DNA from: Rapana venosa
Taxonomy: Eukaryota; Mollusca; Gastropoda; Neogastropoda; Muricidae
Reading direction: 5' to 3'
Assembly: GCA_028751875.1 (NCBI GenBank)
Contig: CM054167.1
Coordinates: 20,917,123 to 20,981,122 of the forward strand
DNA length: 64,000 nucleotides
Part shown: one piece after another, positions 21,483 to 35,419 of the stretch
Layout of the letters: each line of letters begins with the position of its first letter
Numbering within the stretch: the stretch's first letter is position 1
Notes under the pieces: model-generated
The model's database searches: none
What the model saw: the letters and a program-made list of their open reading frames with translations, nothing else
What the model was told of the DNA's origin: nothing
Program-made: the position numbers and the translations under genes

Positions 21483-21701
21483 GTAGGCTCGCTAAAACGA
21501 AAAAAACACAACAAACGACGACTTGGTCTGGACTGTATGCTATTCCAAATTCCAATCCAGCATTTGCCTCAACTTCAGATTGTACTTTGGAGTGTTATAA
21601 AATCGTTGAGTTTCGTCTGCTGCCCCATTGACGCTCAGAGCAGGTTAGATCGCCCTTCAAAGTGTGAAGTTTATTAGATCATGGCTTTCTTGCTCAGACA
21701 G
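21483..21701 (+). CDS. Candidate first coding exon, divergent gene, copy A
   Basis: A good acceptor (TTTATTTTATTCCTCAG|GT) and a good donor (CAGACAG|GTAATT) frame the stretch. It contains ATG at 21681 followed by GCTTTCTTGCTCAGACAG (MAFLLRQ) up to the donor, phase 0. A very short first coding segment starting MA.LLR recalls a mitochondrial leader such as that of succinate dehydrogenase subunit C, but seven residues cannot identify a gene. The upstream part would be 5' UTR. No later exon was found because the T-rich array follows. Confidence 0.35.
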
Positions 21702-22464
21702 GTAATTGCAGTTTTTTATTTTACATTTACGCTTGCTGGTTTTCTTGCACACAGTGACAAACACACACAAGCGCATGCACGTTCTGCACACGCATGCACA
21801 CACACACACATACAGAGACTAGAGTGACACACAACACACACACACACACACACAAACAACACAGAAGCTCTATTTTTTATATTTTAATAAACATTGTTTT
21901 AAAGTAAGATTTTTGCAACGTCCGTTTAGTTTTGTATGTTGTTTTTTGCTGCTTTTGTTGTTTTTTTTAATTCTCTTTTTTAATAACAGCATCCTCTATG
22001 ATTTTGATGATTGCCAGAGATTTAGATTTGACAATTTGTGTTTTAAAAACTATTCACCTTCCTCTCCACTCCTCTCCCCCTCCTCTCCCCCCACCCTCTC
22101 CCTCTCATCTCATACTCTCTCCCCTCTCGTCTTCTCTCCCCTCTCCTCCTCTCTCTCTCCTCTCTCTCCCTCTCTCTCGGTCCCTCCTCCCCTCTCTCTC
22201 ATCTCCTCTCTCTCTCTCCTTTTATTTTTTTTGGCTTTGGTTGTTGCTCCCTTGTTCTTGATGTGTTGTGTTGTTTGTCTGTTTTTTTCTTCTCTTTTTT
22301 ATCATCTTTGTTGGTTTATGGTTTTTTTTTTTCTTCTCTTTTGTTTGTATTGTTTGTTTTGGGTAGGTACTTTTGGGGGGGGGGGTAGGGGGGAGGGTAT
22401 TTCTTAAGGTTTTTCTTTTAATTGCTTGCTTTTGGGGGTGGGGGGGGGGGGGGGGGATAGTGAG
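21702..22464. other. Intronic or intergenic, CA, CT and G-run tracts (copy A)
   Basis: CA-rich tract (about 21758-21862), T-rich sequence, a CTCTCC-rich pyrimidine tract (22050-22222), then T/G-rich sequence with G runs near 22375-22385 and 22434-22456. No gene seen. Confidence 0.7.
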
Positions 22465-22940
22465 CTCTACTTGCCCCTCTCTACTCTTTTCTTACTTTTT
22501 TTAACTTTTTTTCTTTTTACTTTTTTTTCTTCTTCTTGAACTTTTTTTTTTTTTTTTTTTTTTTCTACTACTTTACTTTTTTACTTTTTTTCTACTTTTT
22601 TTCCTTAACTTTTTTTTTTTTTTTATTTACCTTTTTAACTATTTCGTTCTACTTTTTACTTTATTTTTTTTAGCTTTTACTACGCTCGCTACTTTTTACT
22701 ACATTTTTCTGTTCTTTTTTTACTTGTTTTTTTACTTACTTTTTCTTTTACTTCTTTACATTTATTTTTTATTTTTACGTTTCTACTTATCTTTTCTACT
22801 TTTTTTTTACTTTACTTTTTTTTTTTTTTTTTTTTTTACTTTTTTCTCCTACTTTTTTTCTTTTTACTTTTACTTTTTTTTTTTTTTTGTTTTTTTTTTT
22901 TTTTCTTACTATTTACTTTTTCTTTACTTTTCTTCTACTT

Positions 22941-22979
<39 letters not shown>

Positions 22980-23463
22980 CTTTTTACTTTTTTATTACTT
23001 TTTTTTTTTTTTTTTTTTTTTGTTTTTTTTTTACTTTTTTTTTTTTTTCTACCTTATTCTACTTTTTTTTTTTTTTTTACGTAACTTAACTTTTGTTTTG
23101 TTCTACTACTTGTTCTCTTTTACTACTTTTACTATTCTTTACTACTTTTTTTTGTACTTTTTTTTGTTTTCTTTTTTTTTTTCTACTTTTTTACTTCTTT
23201 TTTTCTTTTTTACTTTTTTCAACTTTTTTTCTTCTTTCACTTTTTCTTTACTTTTTTTTTTTTTACTACTCGGTTTTTTTTTTTTTTCTAACTTCTACTT
23301 TTTTTTTTTACTTTCGTTTTTTTTTTTTTTACTTTTTCTCGTTTCTTTTATTTTGTTCTTACTTTTTTTTTTTCTACTTTTTTTTTTTTTTCTTTTTGCT
23401 ACTACTTTTTTTTTCTTTTTTTTTTACTTTTTTTTTTGATTTTATTCTTTTTACTTTTCTACT

Positions 23464-23497
<34 letters not shown>

Positions 23498-26400
23498 TTT
23501 TTTTTTTTTTTAACTTACTTTTTTCCTTTTTCTACTTCTACTTATTTTAACTTTACTACTTTTTTACTACTTACTTTTTTTCTTTATTTGTTTTTTTTTT
23601 TACTTTTTTTACTTATTTTTTTTTTTTTTTTTTTTTTTTTTCTTTCTACTTCTTTTTTATACTTTACTTTCTACTTCTAACTTTACTTTTTTACTTTTTT
23701 TTTTTTTTTTTTATCTTATTTTTTTACTACTTTTTTTTTTTTTGTTTCTTTTTTTTTTTTTTTTTTACGTTTCCTTACTTTTACTTTTTTGTTTTTTTTC
23801 GTACTTACTTTTTCTCTACTTGTTTAGTTTTTTTTTTTTTTTATTTTACTTTTGACTCTTTTTTTTTCTTTTTTTTCTCTACTCTACTTTTTTTTTACTT
23901 TTTTTTTACTTTTTCTCTCTTTACTTTTTCTTTTTTTTCTTACTTTTTTTTTTACGTACTTTTTTTTTTTTTTACTTGCTTTTTTTTTTTTTTTTTTACA
24001 TCTTTTTTTTTTTTTTCTTTTTTTTTCTTACTGTACTCCTTTTTTTTTTTTATTTACTACTTTTTTCCCTCCCCCCCCCCTACCCCATTTATTTACTTTT
24101 CTTTCTTTTGTTTTTTTTTGATTTTGTCAACTCTACTTTTACTCTCTACTTTTTTTACTTTTCTTTTATACTCTTTTTTTTTTTTTTTTTTTTTTACTTA
24201 CTTTTACTCTTTATTTTTTCTACTTTTACTTTTTTTTTTTTTTTTTCTCTTTTTACTTTCTTTTTTTTACTTTACTTTTTTTTTCTTGTTCTCTACTTTT
24301 TTTTTTTTTTTACTTCTTATACTTTTTTTTTTGTTTTGTTTTTTTCGTTTTTTATTTTTTTTTTTTTTTTTTTTTTTCTAACATTTTTTTTTATTTTTTG
24401 CTACTTTTTCTACACTTTCTTTTTTTTTTTTTTTTACTTTTTTTTTTACTTTTGTTTTATTTTCTACTTCTTCTTCTTTTTTTTTTTTCTTTACTTACTT
24501 TGTACTTTTTTACTCTTTTTTTTTTTCTCTACTTTTTTTTTTTTTTTTTTTTTTTTTTGTTTATTTTTTTTTTTACTTTTTTTTTTTTTTCTTTTTTACT
24601 TTTTTTTCTTTTTTTTTTTTTTTTTTTTTTCCTCTACTTCTCTACTCTACTACTTTACTTTTTGTTTTACTACTACTTCGTTTTTTCTACTTGTAGTACT
24701 TTTTTACTTTGTTTCTTTTTTTTACTACTTACTTTTTTTTTTTTTTTTCTACTTTGTCTACTTTTTTTTTTTTTTCTTTTGTTTTTTTTACATTCCTTTT
24801 TTTCTTTTTTTACGTTATTTTTTTACTTTTTTTTTTACCTTTTTTTTTTTGTTTTTTTTTTACTTTCTTTTTTTTTTTTTTTTTACGTTTTTTTCTTTTT
24901 TTTTTTTTTCTTTTTTTTGTTTATTACTTTCTGTCTTTTTCTACTTTTTACTTTTAACTTTTGTTTTTTTTTTTCTTTTACTTACTTTTTTTACTTTTTA
25001 CTTTTTTTTGCTTTTTTTTTTGTTTTTTTTTTTTTTACTTTACTTTTAACTCTACTTCTACTACTAACTTTTCTACTTTTTGTTTTCTACTTTTTTTTAC
25101 TTTTTTTTTTGTTTCTTTTTTAGTTTTACGTTTTATATTTTGTTTCTTTTTCTACTTTCTTTTTACTTACATACTTCTTTTTTTTTTTTTTTTTTTTCCT
25201 CTCTAACTTACTCTACTTTTTTTTACCTTTTTACTTTTTTCTTTTTTATACTACTTTTTTTCTCCGACTTTTTTTCGTTCGTTTTTTTTCTTCTTTCTTG
25301 AGCCTCTACTTACGTAATTTTTTTTTTTTGTTTTTCTACTTTTCTACTTACTTTGTTTTTTTTTGATTTTTTTACTATTTCGTTGTTTTTTTTTTTTTTT
25401 TACTTTTCCTACTACTTTTTCTTTTTTTTTTTTACTTTTTTTTTTTTTTTACTTACTCTTTTTTTTACTTTTTTAACTTTTATACTGTTTTTTTTTTTTT
25501 ACTTCTCTCTATCTTAATTTTTTTTTTTCTACTACTTTTGTCTACTTTTTTTTCTCTATCTTTTTACTTTTTTTTTTCTACTTTCTTGTCTCTTTTTATC
25601 TACGTACAACTATACTTCTTACATTCTACTTTTTTCTCTACTACTACTTTTTAATTTTAATTTTCTTTACTTTTGTCTACTTTTTTTTTTTTCATTTTTT
25701 TTCTACTTTACTGTTATTTTTTTTTTTTTCTCTTTTTCTCTACTTTTACTTTACCTTTTTTATTTTTTTTACTTTTTTTATTTTTTTTTTTTTTTTTTTT
25801 TTTGTTTTTTTTTTTATACTACTTTACTACTTTTTTTACGTTCTTTTAGTATCTTTTTTTACTTACTTTTTTGGTTACTTTTTTTTTTTAATTTACTTTT
25901 TTTTTCTTTCTTACTGTTTTGTTTTTTTTCTACTTTTTTTTTTTTTTTTTTTTTACTTTTTTTTTTTTCTACCTGTACGTGTACTTTTATTGTTTTTACT
26001 TTTTTACTATTTATTACTAACTTTTTTTTACTTTTTTGACTTTTTTTTACTTCTTTCTACTTTTTTTCTAACTTTTTCTTACTTTTTTTTAAGTTTTTTT
26101 TTTGTTTTTTTTTACTTTTTTTTTTTACTTTTTCTAATTATTTCTCTACGTTTACTTTTTTGTTTTTTTTTTGTTTTACTTTTTTTTTTACTTTACTTTA
26201 CTTTCTCTACTTCTACTTATTTCTCTCTACCTCTTGGTTTTTTTTTACTTTTTTTTTTTTCTTTTTTTTTTACTTTTTTTTATTACTTTTTTTTTTCTTT
26301 TTTACTTTTTTTTACTTTTTGACGTTTTATTCTTTCCTAACATTTTTTATTTACTTTTTACTTCTTTCTACTTTTTTTTTTTTTTTTTTTTTCTCACGTT

Positions 26401-28462
26401 TTTTTTTTTTTGACTTTTTACTCTAGCTTTTTTTTCTACTTTTTTTACTGTGTTTTACTTTTTTTTTTCTTACTTTTTTTTTTTTTTACTTTGCTTATTT
26501 CTTTTGTTTCTTTTACTTACTTTTAATGTTTTTACTTTTTTTATACGTGCTTTTTTACTACTTTAGGTTTTCTACTTTTTTTTTTTTTACCTTACGTTTA
26601 CTCGTTTTTTACTACTTTCTTACTTTTTTTTTTTTCTTTTGATTTTTTTTAACTTTTCTTTTACTTTTTTTTATTTTTTTTTTTAATTCTTTTTTTACTA
26701 CTTTACTTACTATTTTTTTTTTTTCTTTTTTTTTTTTTTATTGTTTTGTCTTTTTTGTTTCTTCTTTTTTTTTTTTTTTACTTTTTTTTTTACTGTGTTC
26801 TTTTTTTTTTTCTTTTGTTTTCTTACTTATTTTGTTTTCTGTTACTTACTTTTTTTCTTTTTTTTTATTTTAACTTTGTTACTTTTTTTTTTTTTTGTTT
26901 TTTTCTACTTTTTGGTTTGCTTTTTTTCTTTATTAATTCTTTCTTTTTTGTTTTTTTACTTTTTTTTATTTTTTTTTTACTTTTACTTTTTTTTTTTTTT
27001 TTTTTTTACCTACTTTTTTTACTTCTTTTTTTTTTTTCGTTTTGTTTTTTACTTTTTTACCTTTTTTTATTTGTTTTCTTTTTTTTTTACTTTTTTTCTC
27101 TTTTCTTTTTAATTTTTGACACTTTTTACGTTTTGTTTTACTTTTTTCTTTTGTTTGTTTTTACTTCATTTTTTACTTTTTTACTTTTTTTTGTTTTTTT
27201 TTTTAACTTTTTTGTTTTTACTTTGTTTACTTTGTTTTTTTTTTTCTTAATTTTTTACTTTACTGCACTTACTTTTTTTTTTTTACCGTTTTTTTGTTTT
27301 TTTTTTTACTTTTTTTTTTTTTTTTTTTTTGTACTTTTTTTTTTTTTTTTTTGTGTACTTTTCTTTACTTTTTTAACGACTACAGTTTTTTTACGTACTT
27401 TTACTTTTTGTTTCTTTTCTTTTTTTCGACTTACTTTTTTCTTTTTTTTTTACTTATTTCTTGTTTTTTACTTTTTTTTACTACTTTTTTTTTTTTTACT
27501 TCTTTTTTTTACTTTTTTTTTTTGTACTTTTATCGTTTACTTTTTTTTTTTACTCTTTTTTTTTTTTTACTTTTACTGTTACTTTACTTTTTTGTTTTTT
27601 TTTTACTTACTTTTTTTTTTTTATTTTTTTTTTTCACTTTACTTTTTACTTTTTTCTTTTTTTTCTTTTTCTACTTTACTTTTTTTTTACTTTACTTATT
27701 CTTTTTTTACTTATACTTTTTTTTTGTTTTTTTTTAATTTCTTCTTTTTTTTTTTGTTTTTTTTTATTGTACTACTTAATTTTTTACTACTTTTGTTCTT
27801 CTTTTTTTTTTTTACGTTTTTTTCTTTTGTGTACTACTTTTTTTACTATACTTTTACTTTTTTTTTTTTTTTTTTATTACTACTTGTTTACTTTTTTTAT
27901 GTTTTTTTTTTCTTTTTTTTTTTTACTTTTTTACTGTTTTTTTTTCTTTTTTTTCTTTTTACTTTTTTACTACTTAACTACGAATTTACTTTTGTTTTGT
28001 TTTTACTTTTACTTTTTGTTTTACTTTTTTTATACTTTTTTTGTTTTTTTTAATTTTTTTTTTTTTTTTTATTTTTTTTGTTTACGTGTTTTGTTTTACT
28101 TCTTTATTTACTTTTTCCTACTTTTTTTTTTTATTTTTTTTTTACTTTTTCTTTTTCTTATTTTTGGTTGACTTTTTTTTTTTTACTTTTTCTGACTCTT
28201 ACTTTATTATACTTTTCTACTACGGTTTCTTTTTTCTTACTTGTTTTTTTTTTATTCTCTACTTTTTTACTACTTCTTATTGTTACTTTTTCTTTTTTTA
28301 CTTTTTTACTACGCCTTACTTTTTCTACTTTTTTCTTTGTTTTTTTTCTTTTTTTTTTCTACTTACTACTTTTAACTTTTTTTTTACTTTTTTTTTTTTT
28401 TACTATAATTTTTAACATCTTCTCTATTTACTACTTTTTTTTCTTTTTTCTTTTTTACTTTT

Positions 28463-28499
<37 letters not shown>

Positions 28500-30335
28500 T
28501 TTTTTTTTATGTTTACTTTTTTTTTTTTTTTTACTTTACTTTTTTTTTTTTTTTTTTACTTTTTTTGTACTACTTTTTTTTTTTTTATTTTTTACTTGTT
28601 TTGTTTTTCTACATATTTGGTTTGGTTTTTTTTTCTTTTTTTTTACTTTTATTTTTTTTTTTTTTACTTACTTTTTTTAACTTTTTTTTACTTTTTTACT
28701 TTTTACTTACTTTTCACTTTTTTTTCGTTTTTTTGACTTTTACTTTTTTTGCTTTTTTCTTTTTCTTTTTTTTTACTTACTTTCGTTTTTTTTTTACTTT
28801 TTACTATACTTACTGTTTACTTTTTACTTCTACTTTTTTTTCAACGTTTTTTTAACTTTTTTTTCTACTTTACTACTCTACTTATACTTTTACTTCTTAA
28901 ACTTTTTTTTTTTTTTTTTTTTTTACTTTTTTTTTTTTTTTTTTTACCCTTTTTTTTTACTTTTTTTTTTTTTTTTACTTCATCTACTTACTTCTAACTT
29001 TTTTACTTAATTTTTTTGTTTTTTTTTACTTTACTTCCATTCTTTTATTATAACTTTGCTACTTTCTACTTTTTTTTTTTTCTTTTACTTCTACTTTTTT
29101 TCTAACTTGTTCTCTCTACTTTCTACTCTTTTTATTTTTCTACTCTACTAACTTTTTTTTACGTTTTTTACTTCTTTTTTTCTACTTTCTACTGTCGCTA
29201 CTTTTACTTTTTTATTTTTTTTTTTTTTTTTTCTACTTTTGACTTACTTTTAAAACCTACTTTTTCTTTTTTTTACTGTACTGTACTTTTTTTTTAACTC
29301 TACTTATTTTTTTTTTTTTACTTTTACTTTTTTTTTTTTTTTTTACTACTACTTCTTTTTTTTTTTTTTTTACTTCGTTTTTTACTTCCTGACTATGCTC
29401 TACTCTTAACTTTTTTTTCTACTTTTCTTTGTGTTTTTTTTATTATTTTTTTCTTCTTCTCTACGTTTGTTTTGTTTTTCTATTTTTACGTTTTTTTGTT
29501 TTTTTTTTCTTTTGTCTACTTGCTACATTTTTTACTACTTACTTTTTTACTTTTCGTTTTTTTCTACTTTTTTTTTTTACTACAAATTTTCTACTTCTAC
29601 TTTTTCTTTTTTTTTTCTCTACTTTTCCTACTCTTTTAGTTTCTTTTTACTTTTCTAACTACTTTTTTTTCTACTTTTGCTTTTTCTACTCTTTCTTTTT
29701 TTGTTTTCTTTTTTCTACTTGTATTATTCTACTTGTTTTTACTTTTTACTTTTCTCACTTACTTTTTTTTTAACTTTTTTTACTTTTTTTTTTTCTTTTT
29801 GTTTTTCTTTTTTTTCACTTTTTTTTTATGTTTTTTTTTTACTTTTTTTTACTTTTTGTTTCTACTTTTTTTTGTTACTTTCTTTTTTTTTACTTTACTT
29901 CTACTACTTTACTTAAAATTTTACATTTTTTTTTACTTTTATTTTTTACTTCTTTTTTTTCTTTTACTTTTTTTTTTTACTACTTTCTAATTTCTCTACT
30001 CTTTTTTCTACTACTTTCTTACTTTCTTACACTTTTTTTTCTTTTTTTATTCTACTCACTTTTTTTTACTACACTTATTTTTTTTTTTTTTTTTTTCTTT
30101 TTTTTTTTTTTTACTTTTTTTTACTTTTTAATTGTTTTTTACTTTTCTTTTCTCTACTTTTTCTCTACTTTCTACTTTACTTTTTTTTACTTTTCTTTTT
30201 TTTTTTTTTTTTTTTTTCTTTTTTTTTTTATCTACTTTTTATTTTTTTTTTATTTTTACTTACTTTGTTTTTTCTTACTTTTTTTTTTTTTTTTTTTCTA
30301 CTTTTACTTTTACTTTTTATTTTTTTTTACTTTTT

Positions 30336-30366
<31 letters not shown>

Positions 30367-30688
30367 CATTTTACTACTCCTCTTACTTACTTACTTTTTT
30401 TTCTACTTCTCTACTTTTAATACTTTTTTTTCTCTCTACTGTCTCTACTTTTTTTTCTACTTACTTTACTTTTTTTTTTTTTAATTTTTTTTCTTACTTC
30501 TTGTTCTACTTTTTCACTTTTTACTCTTACTTTTTTTCTTTCTAAACGTTTACTCTTCTTTTTACGACTTTTTTTTATTTTTTTCTTTTGACTGTTTTTT
30601 TTTATTTTTTACCGTTTTTTTTTTTTGTTTATTTTTTTTTTTTTTTCTTTTTTCGTTTTTTTTTTACTACTTACTTCTTTTTTTTAAT

Positions 30689-30722
<34 letters not shown>

Positions 30723-32881
30723 CTACTCTTCTACTTTTTTTTTTTCTTTTTTTTTTTATTCTTTTCTACTTCTCTCACTTTTGTTTTTATTCCTCTACTT
30801 ACTATTTATTTTTTTTTTTTTTTTTAGTTACTTTTTCTACTTATTTTTTTTGTACTGTCCTAACTTTTTTTTTTTTTTCTGCTAATTTTTTATCTACTTT
30901 TTTCTACTTCTCTCAACTTTTTTTACTTACTTCTACTTTTTTTTTTCTACTTTTTTTTTTACTACTACTTTTTACTTTTTTACTTTTTACTTTAACTTTA
31001 CTTTCTACTCTACTTTTTTTTTTTCTACTTTTAACTACTTTTTTTTTTTTTATTTTTTTTTTTTTTTTCTTTTTTTTTTTTTTGTATTTACTACTACTTT
31101 ACTTTTTTTAACTTTTTGTACATCTCTACTATCTTGTTTTTTTCTTATACTTTTTACTTTCTTCTTTACGAAGTTACTCTAATAATTACTTTTTTCTCTA
31201 CTCTTTTGTTTTTTCATACGACTATTTTTTTTTGTACTTTTTCTTAATACTTTGTTTCTATTTTTCTCTTTTTTTTTTTTTTTCACTTATTTTTTTTTTT
31301 TGATACTGTTTTTTTTTACTTGTTTTTCGATACGTGACTTTTTTTTTAGGACTTTTTTTACTTTTGCCTCTCTAATCTACTTATTTTTTTTTTTTACTTA
31401 CTTTTTGATTTTGTTTTTTTTTTTTTTTACTTTTTTCTTTCTACGCAATGACTTTTTTACGTTGTTTACTTTTGTACTACTTACGTTTTTAAGCGTTTCA
31501 CTCATCGACTTTTGTTTTTTTTTTGTTTTGTTTCTACTTTACTTGTTAGGTTTTTGTTTGGGACTTTTTTAGAATATTTGCTGATTACTAATTTTTTATT
31601 TTTTTTCTAAGTTTGTACGTTTTTCTTTTTTTACTTGTACTAATTACTTTTTTTACCTACTTTTTTCTAATGTTTTTTTTTGTTTTTTTACTTTCTATGT
31701 TCTTGACTTTTTTTAATTTACTTTTTATAGTTTTGGTTGTTTTTTAGGAATTTTGTGTACTTTAATTTTAATTCCTCTAAATTCTTATTTTTTTTTTATC
31801 TTCTGTTAATGTTTACTACTTGAGACTTAATTGGGGTTTTTTTTTTTTTTTTTTCTTTGTGTTTTTTTTTTTCTGATCCTACTTGTTGTACTACTGTTTA
31901 ATTAATTTTTCGTTTACTTGGACCTCTCTACTTGCTTGTTTTGTTTATTTTTTTTCTACTAATCTACTGTCTTTCTCTTTTTTTTTTAATTTGACTTTTT
32001 CTTTTTTTTTTTTTTACTTTTGTTTAATACTTGTTTCTTTTTCTTTTTCTACTTACGTCTTTTTACTTCGTCAAGTGGCATACTGTTTTTTTCTTTTGTT
32101 ACTTTTTTTAATTCTATTGTTTTTTTTTACGACGTTGAATTTGTGGTTTTTTTTAATTTTCGTGAACTTACTTACTGTTTGTTTTTTTAGCATTTACTAC
32201 CTACTTGTCGTTTTTGTTTTTTTTTTGTTTTTTTTTTTTTGTTTTTTGTTTACGTTTTTTTTTACTTTTTTTTTTTTTTTTTTTTAATTTTTTGCTCTTT
32301 TTTTTTTTCTTTTTTTTACTGTTTGTTTTTTACTTTTTTTTTTATCTTGTTTTTTACTTTTTTTTTTACTTTTTTTTTTTAACTACTTCTTACGCAACTT
32401 TTACTTTTTTCTCTACTTTTCTACTTTTTTTACTTTTACTTGTACTTTTTTTTATTCTTGTTACTTTTTACTTATTTTTTTTTACTTCTTCTTTTTGTCT
32501 TTTTTTTTTGTAACTTTTAACTTTTTTTTTGTCTTCTACTTTTAACTTACGTATTATTTCTCTACTATCTACTTTTTTTTTTACTTTTTTTTACTTTTAA
32601 CTTTCACTTGTTTTTTTTTTTACTTTATTTTTTTCACTTTTTTACTACTTTTTACTTATGTTTTTTTTTTTTACTTTTTTTTAATTGTTTTTTTTTTTTT
32701 TTCTTCTTTTTTACTCTTTGCTACTTCTTTTCTCTTTTTCTACTCTTTTTTAATATATAAACTTCTTTTTTTTTTTTACGTGTTTCTTCTACTTTTTTCT
32801 ACTGTGTTTTTTTTTTTTGTTTTACTTTTTTTTTTTTGTTTTGTCTAATCACTTTTACTACTTCTTACTTCTTTTTTTTTG

Positions 32882-32912
<31 letters not shown>

Positions 32913-33067
32913 TTTTTTCTTCTACTAAAAAACCCTTTTTTTTTTTTTTGTTTTGTTTTTTTACTCTTTGTTTTTTTTCTTTTTACTTGAATTACTCTTC
33001 TTTTTTTTTTTTTTTTTTTTTACTTTCTTTTTTTTCTCTACTGTTTGTTTTCTACTTTTTTTCTCTA

Positions 33068-33105
<38 letters not shown>

Positions 33106-33964
33106 CTACTTTTTTCTCTTTTTTTTCTACACTTTTCTAACTTTTCGTTTTATTCCACTTTTTTACTTTTTTTTTTTTTACTTGACTTATTTTTCGACTT
33201 TTGACTTCTACGTTTTCTTTACTTGTTTACTTTTTTTTTTTTCTCTACCTTCTTTTTACTTTTTTTACTTTCTACTTTTTTTTTGTACTTTTTTGATTTT
33301 TTTCTTTTTTTTTTTTACTTTTTTACGTTTTTTTTTCTTTACCTTTTTCTTTTTAACTTTGATTCTACTTTTCTACTTACTTCTTTTTTTTTTTTTCTAC
33401 TTTGTTTCTCTACTTTACTACTTTTATAACTTTTTTACTTTTTTATTTTTTACTTTTCTACTAACTTTTACGTTACTTTTTTTTTTACTCTCTACTTTTT
33501 CTACTTGCTCTACTTTTTTTACTTTTTTTTTTTTTTTACTCTTAATTTTACTTTTTTATTTTTACTACTTTTTTCTTCTTTCTTTTACTCTCTACTTTTT
33601 TTACTCCTACTCTACTTATTTATTTTTTACTTTTTTTTCTACTTAGTTTATACTTTTTGTTTACTTTTTTTTCTTTTTTTTTACTTTAAACCTTTATTTT
33701 TTTCACTTATCGTCTTTTTTATTTACTTTTTTTTACTCTTTTTACTTCTACTAATCTTTTTTTTTTTTCTTTCTTAACTTTTTTTTTTCAACTTTCTTTT
33801 TGTCTACTCTTCTACTTTCTACTACTTTTTACTTTTTCTTTTTCTCTACTTTCTTTTTTTTTTTCTACATTTTTACTACTTTTTTTTTTCCTCTCTACTA
33901 CTTTTTTCTCTACTTTTTTCTAACTTTTTTACTTTTTTGTTTTTTTCTTCGCTACTTTCTACTC

Positions 33965-33997
<33 letters not shown>

Positions 33998-34639
33998 CCC
34001 CTCTCTACTTTTGTTACTTTTTTTTTTTTTTTTTTTTTTTTTCTTTACTTTTTTTTTCTAACTTAACTATTTTTCTACTTTTTTTTTCTTCTTTTACGTT
34101 TTTTTTTTTTACTACTTCTTTTTTTTTTTTTCTTCTACTAATTTATTTTTTGTGTTGTTTTTTTTTTTACTTTTTTTTTTTTTTTTTTCTTTTTCTACTT
34201 ATTTTTTTACTTTTTTTCTTTTTTTATTTTTTTCTTTTTTTTTTTTTTTTCTTTTTTCTACTTTTTAACTTGTGTTTTTTTTTTTTTTTTTTTTCTACTT
34301 TTTATTTTTCTACTTTTTTTTTTTATACTCTACTTTTACTTTACTTTTTTAATTCTCTACTTTTTTTTCTACTTCTTTTTTCTTTTTTTTTTTTCTTGTC
34401 TTTCTTTTACTTTTTTTTTTTTTTTTATTTTTTTCTACTTTTTTTTACTCTCTACTTTTTCTTTTTTTGTCTCTACTACTACTTTTACTTTTTACTTTTC
34501 TCCACCTACTTCTTTACTTTTTTTCTACTTTTTTCTTTACTTTTCTACTTTTTCTTCTTTTTTGACTTTTTTTTTTTTTACTTTTACTTTTTTATTTTTT
34601 TTTATTACTCTAACTTTTTACTTTTTTTTCTACTACGTT

Positions 34640-34671
<32 letters not shown>

Positions 34672-35312
34672 CTATTCTCTACTTCGTTTATATACTTACT
34701 TACTTTACGCTCTTTTGTTTTTTTTTCTCTTTACGTTTTTTTTTTTTTACCTTTTTTTTCTTTTCTCTACTTTTTTACTTTTTTTTTACTTTTTTTTTTT
34801 TCTTCTTTACTTGTTTCTTTTTTTATTTTTTTATTTCTCTTCTTTTTTTACTTCTTTGTTTTTTGTTCTTTTTTTACTTTTGTTCTTTTTTTTTTTTTAC
34901 TTACTTCTTATTTTCTTTACTTTTTTTGTTTTTTTTTTTTTTTTTACTTTCTCTACTTTCTCTACGTTTTTTTTTACTTTTTCTATCTTTCTCTACTTTT
35001 TTTTTTTTTACTTTTTACTTACTTTTTTTTTTTCCTACTATCTTTTTTTCTTTACTCTTACTTTACTTTATTTTTACTTTTTTACTTACTTTTAACTCTT
35101 CTTCTACTTTTTTACTTTTCTTTTACTTTTTTTATTATTTTTTCTTTTTTTTACTTTTTTTTTCTACTACTATTTTTGTCTACTACTTTACTTTTTACTT
35201 TTTCTACTTTCTAACTTACTTTCTATTTTTTGTTTTTTTTTTTTTTTTTCTTACTTTTTTTTTTTTATTATTTTTATTCTACTCTTTTCTACTTTTTTTT
35301 TTTTTCTCTACT
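22465..35312 (+). repeat. T-rich degenerate satellite array (~12.8 kb)
   Basis: Almost the whole array is T. It is punctuated by TAC or CTAC every few to about 20 bases, with rare G and very rare A outside TAC. It opens with CTCTACTTGCCCCTCTCTACTC, a clean stretch of the 13-bp minisatellite seen at 44-48 kb, and ends in TCTCTACTAC before copy B. I infer that the array is that satellite with its C and G positions mostly reading T. The Phe/Leu-rich open frames across it are composition artefacts. 22465-27632 is inside duplication copy A and 27633-35312 is not duplicated. Confidence 0.85.
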
Positions 35313-35419
35313 ACACACAACCGCAACACCAGCACAGCACAGCACAACACAACATACAGCATAATTAATATCCATACTGATGAATCTAGTATTATGTATA
35401 CCATAATTTTTGTTGTTGT

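Larger units (their letters stand above)
18954..27632 (+). repeat. Large direct duplication, copy A (~8.68 kb)
   Basis: From about 18954 the sequence reappears from about 35320, in the same orientation. The offset drifts from 16368 at the left to a constant 16357 from about 22 kb on, through small indels. Left-end differences include CCACCGTTTTTTGTGAAC against CCACGTTTGAAC. From about 21.9 kb on I saw no difference. The copies part at 27632/43988, where A continues T-rich and B turns into the 13-bp minisatellite. Confidence 0.95.

Noticed and set aside
21483..21677. Basic peptide frame VGSLKRKKHNKRRLGLD as a coding exon
   Set aside because: Indels between the two copies break this frame, and a stop precedes the MAFLLRQ start, so UTR is the simpler reading.
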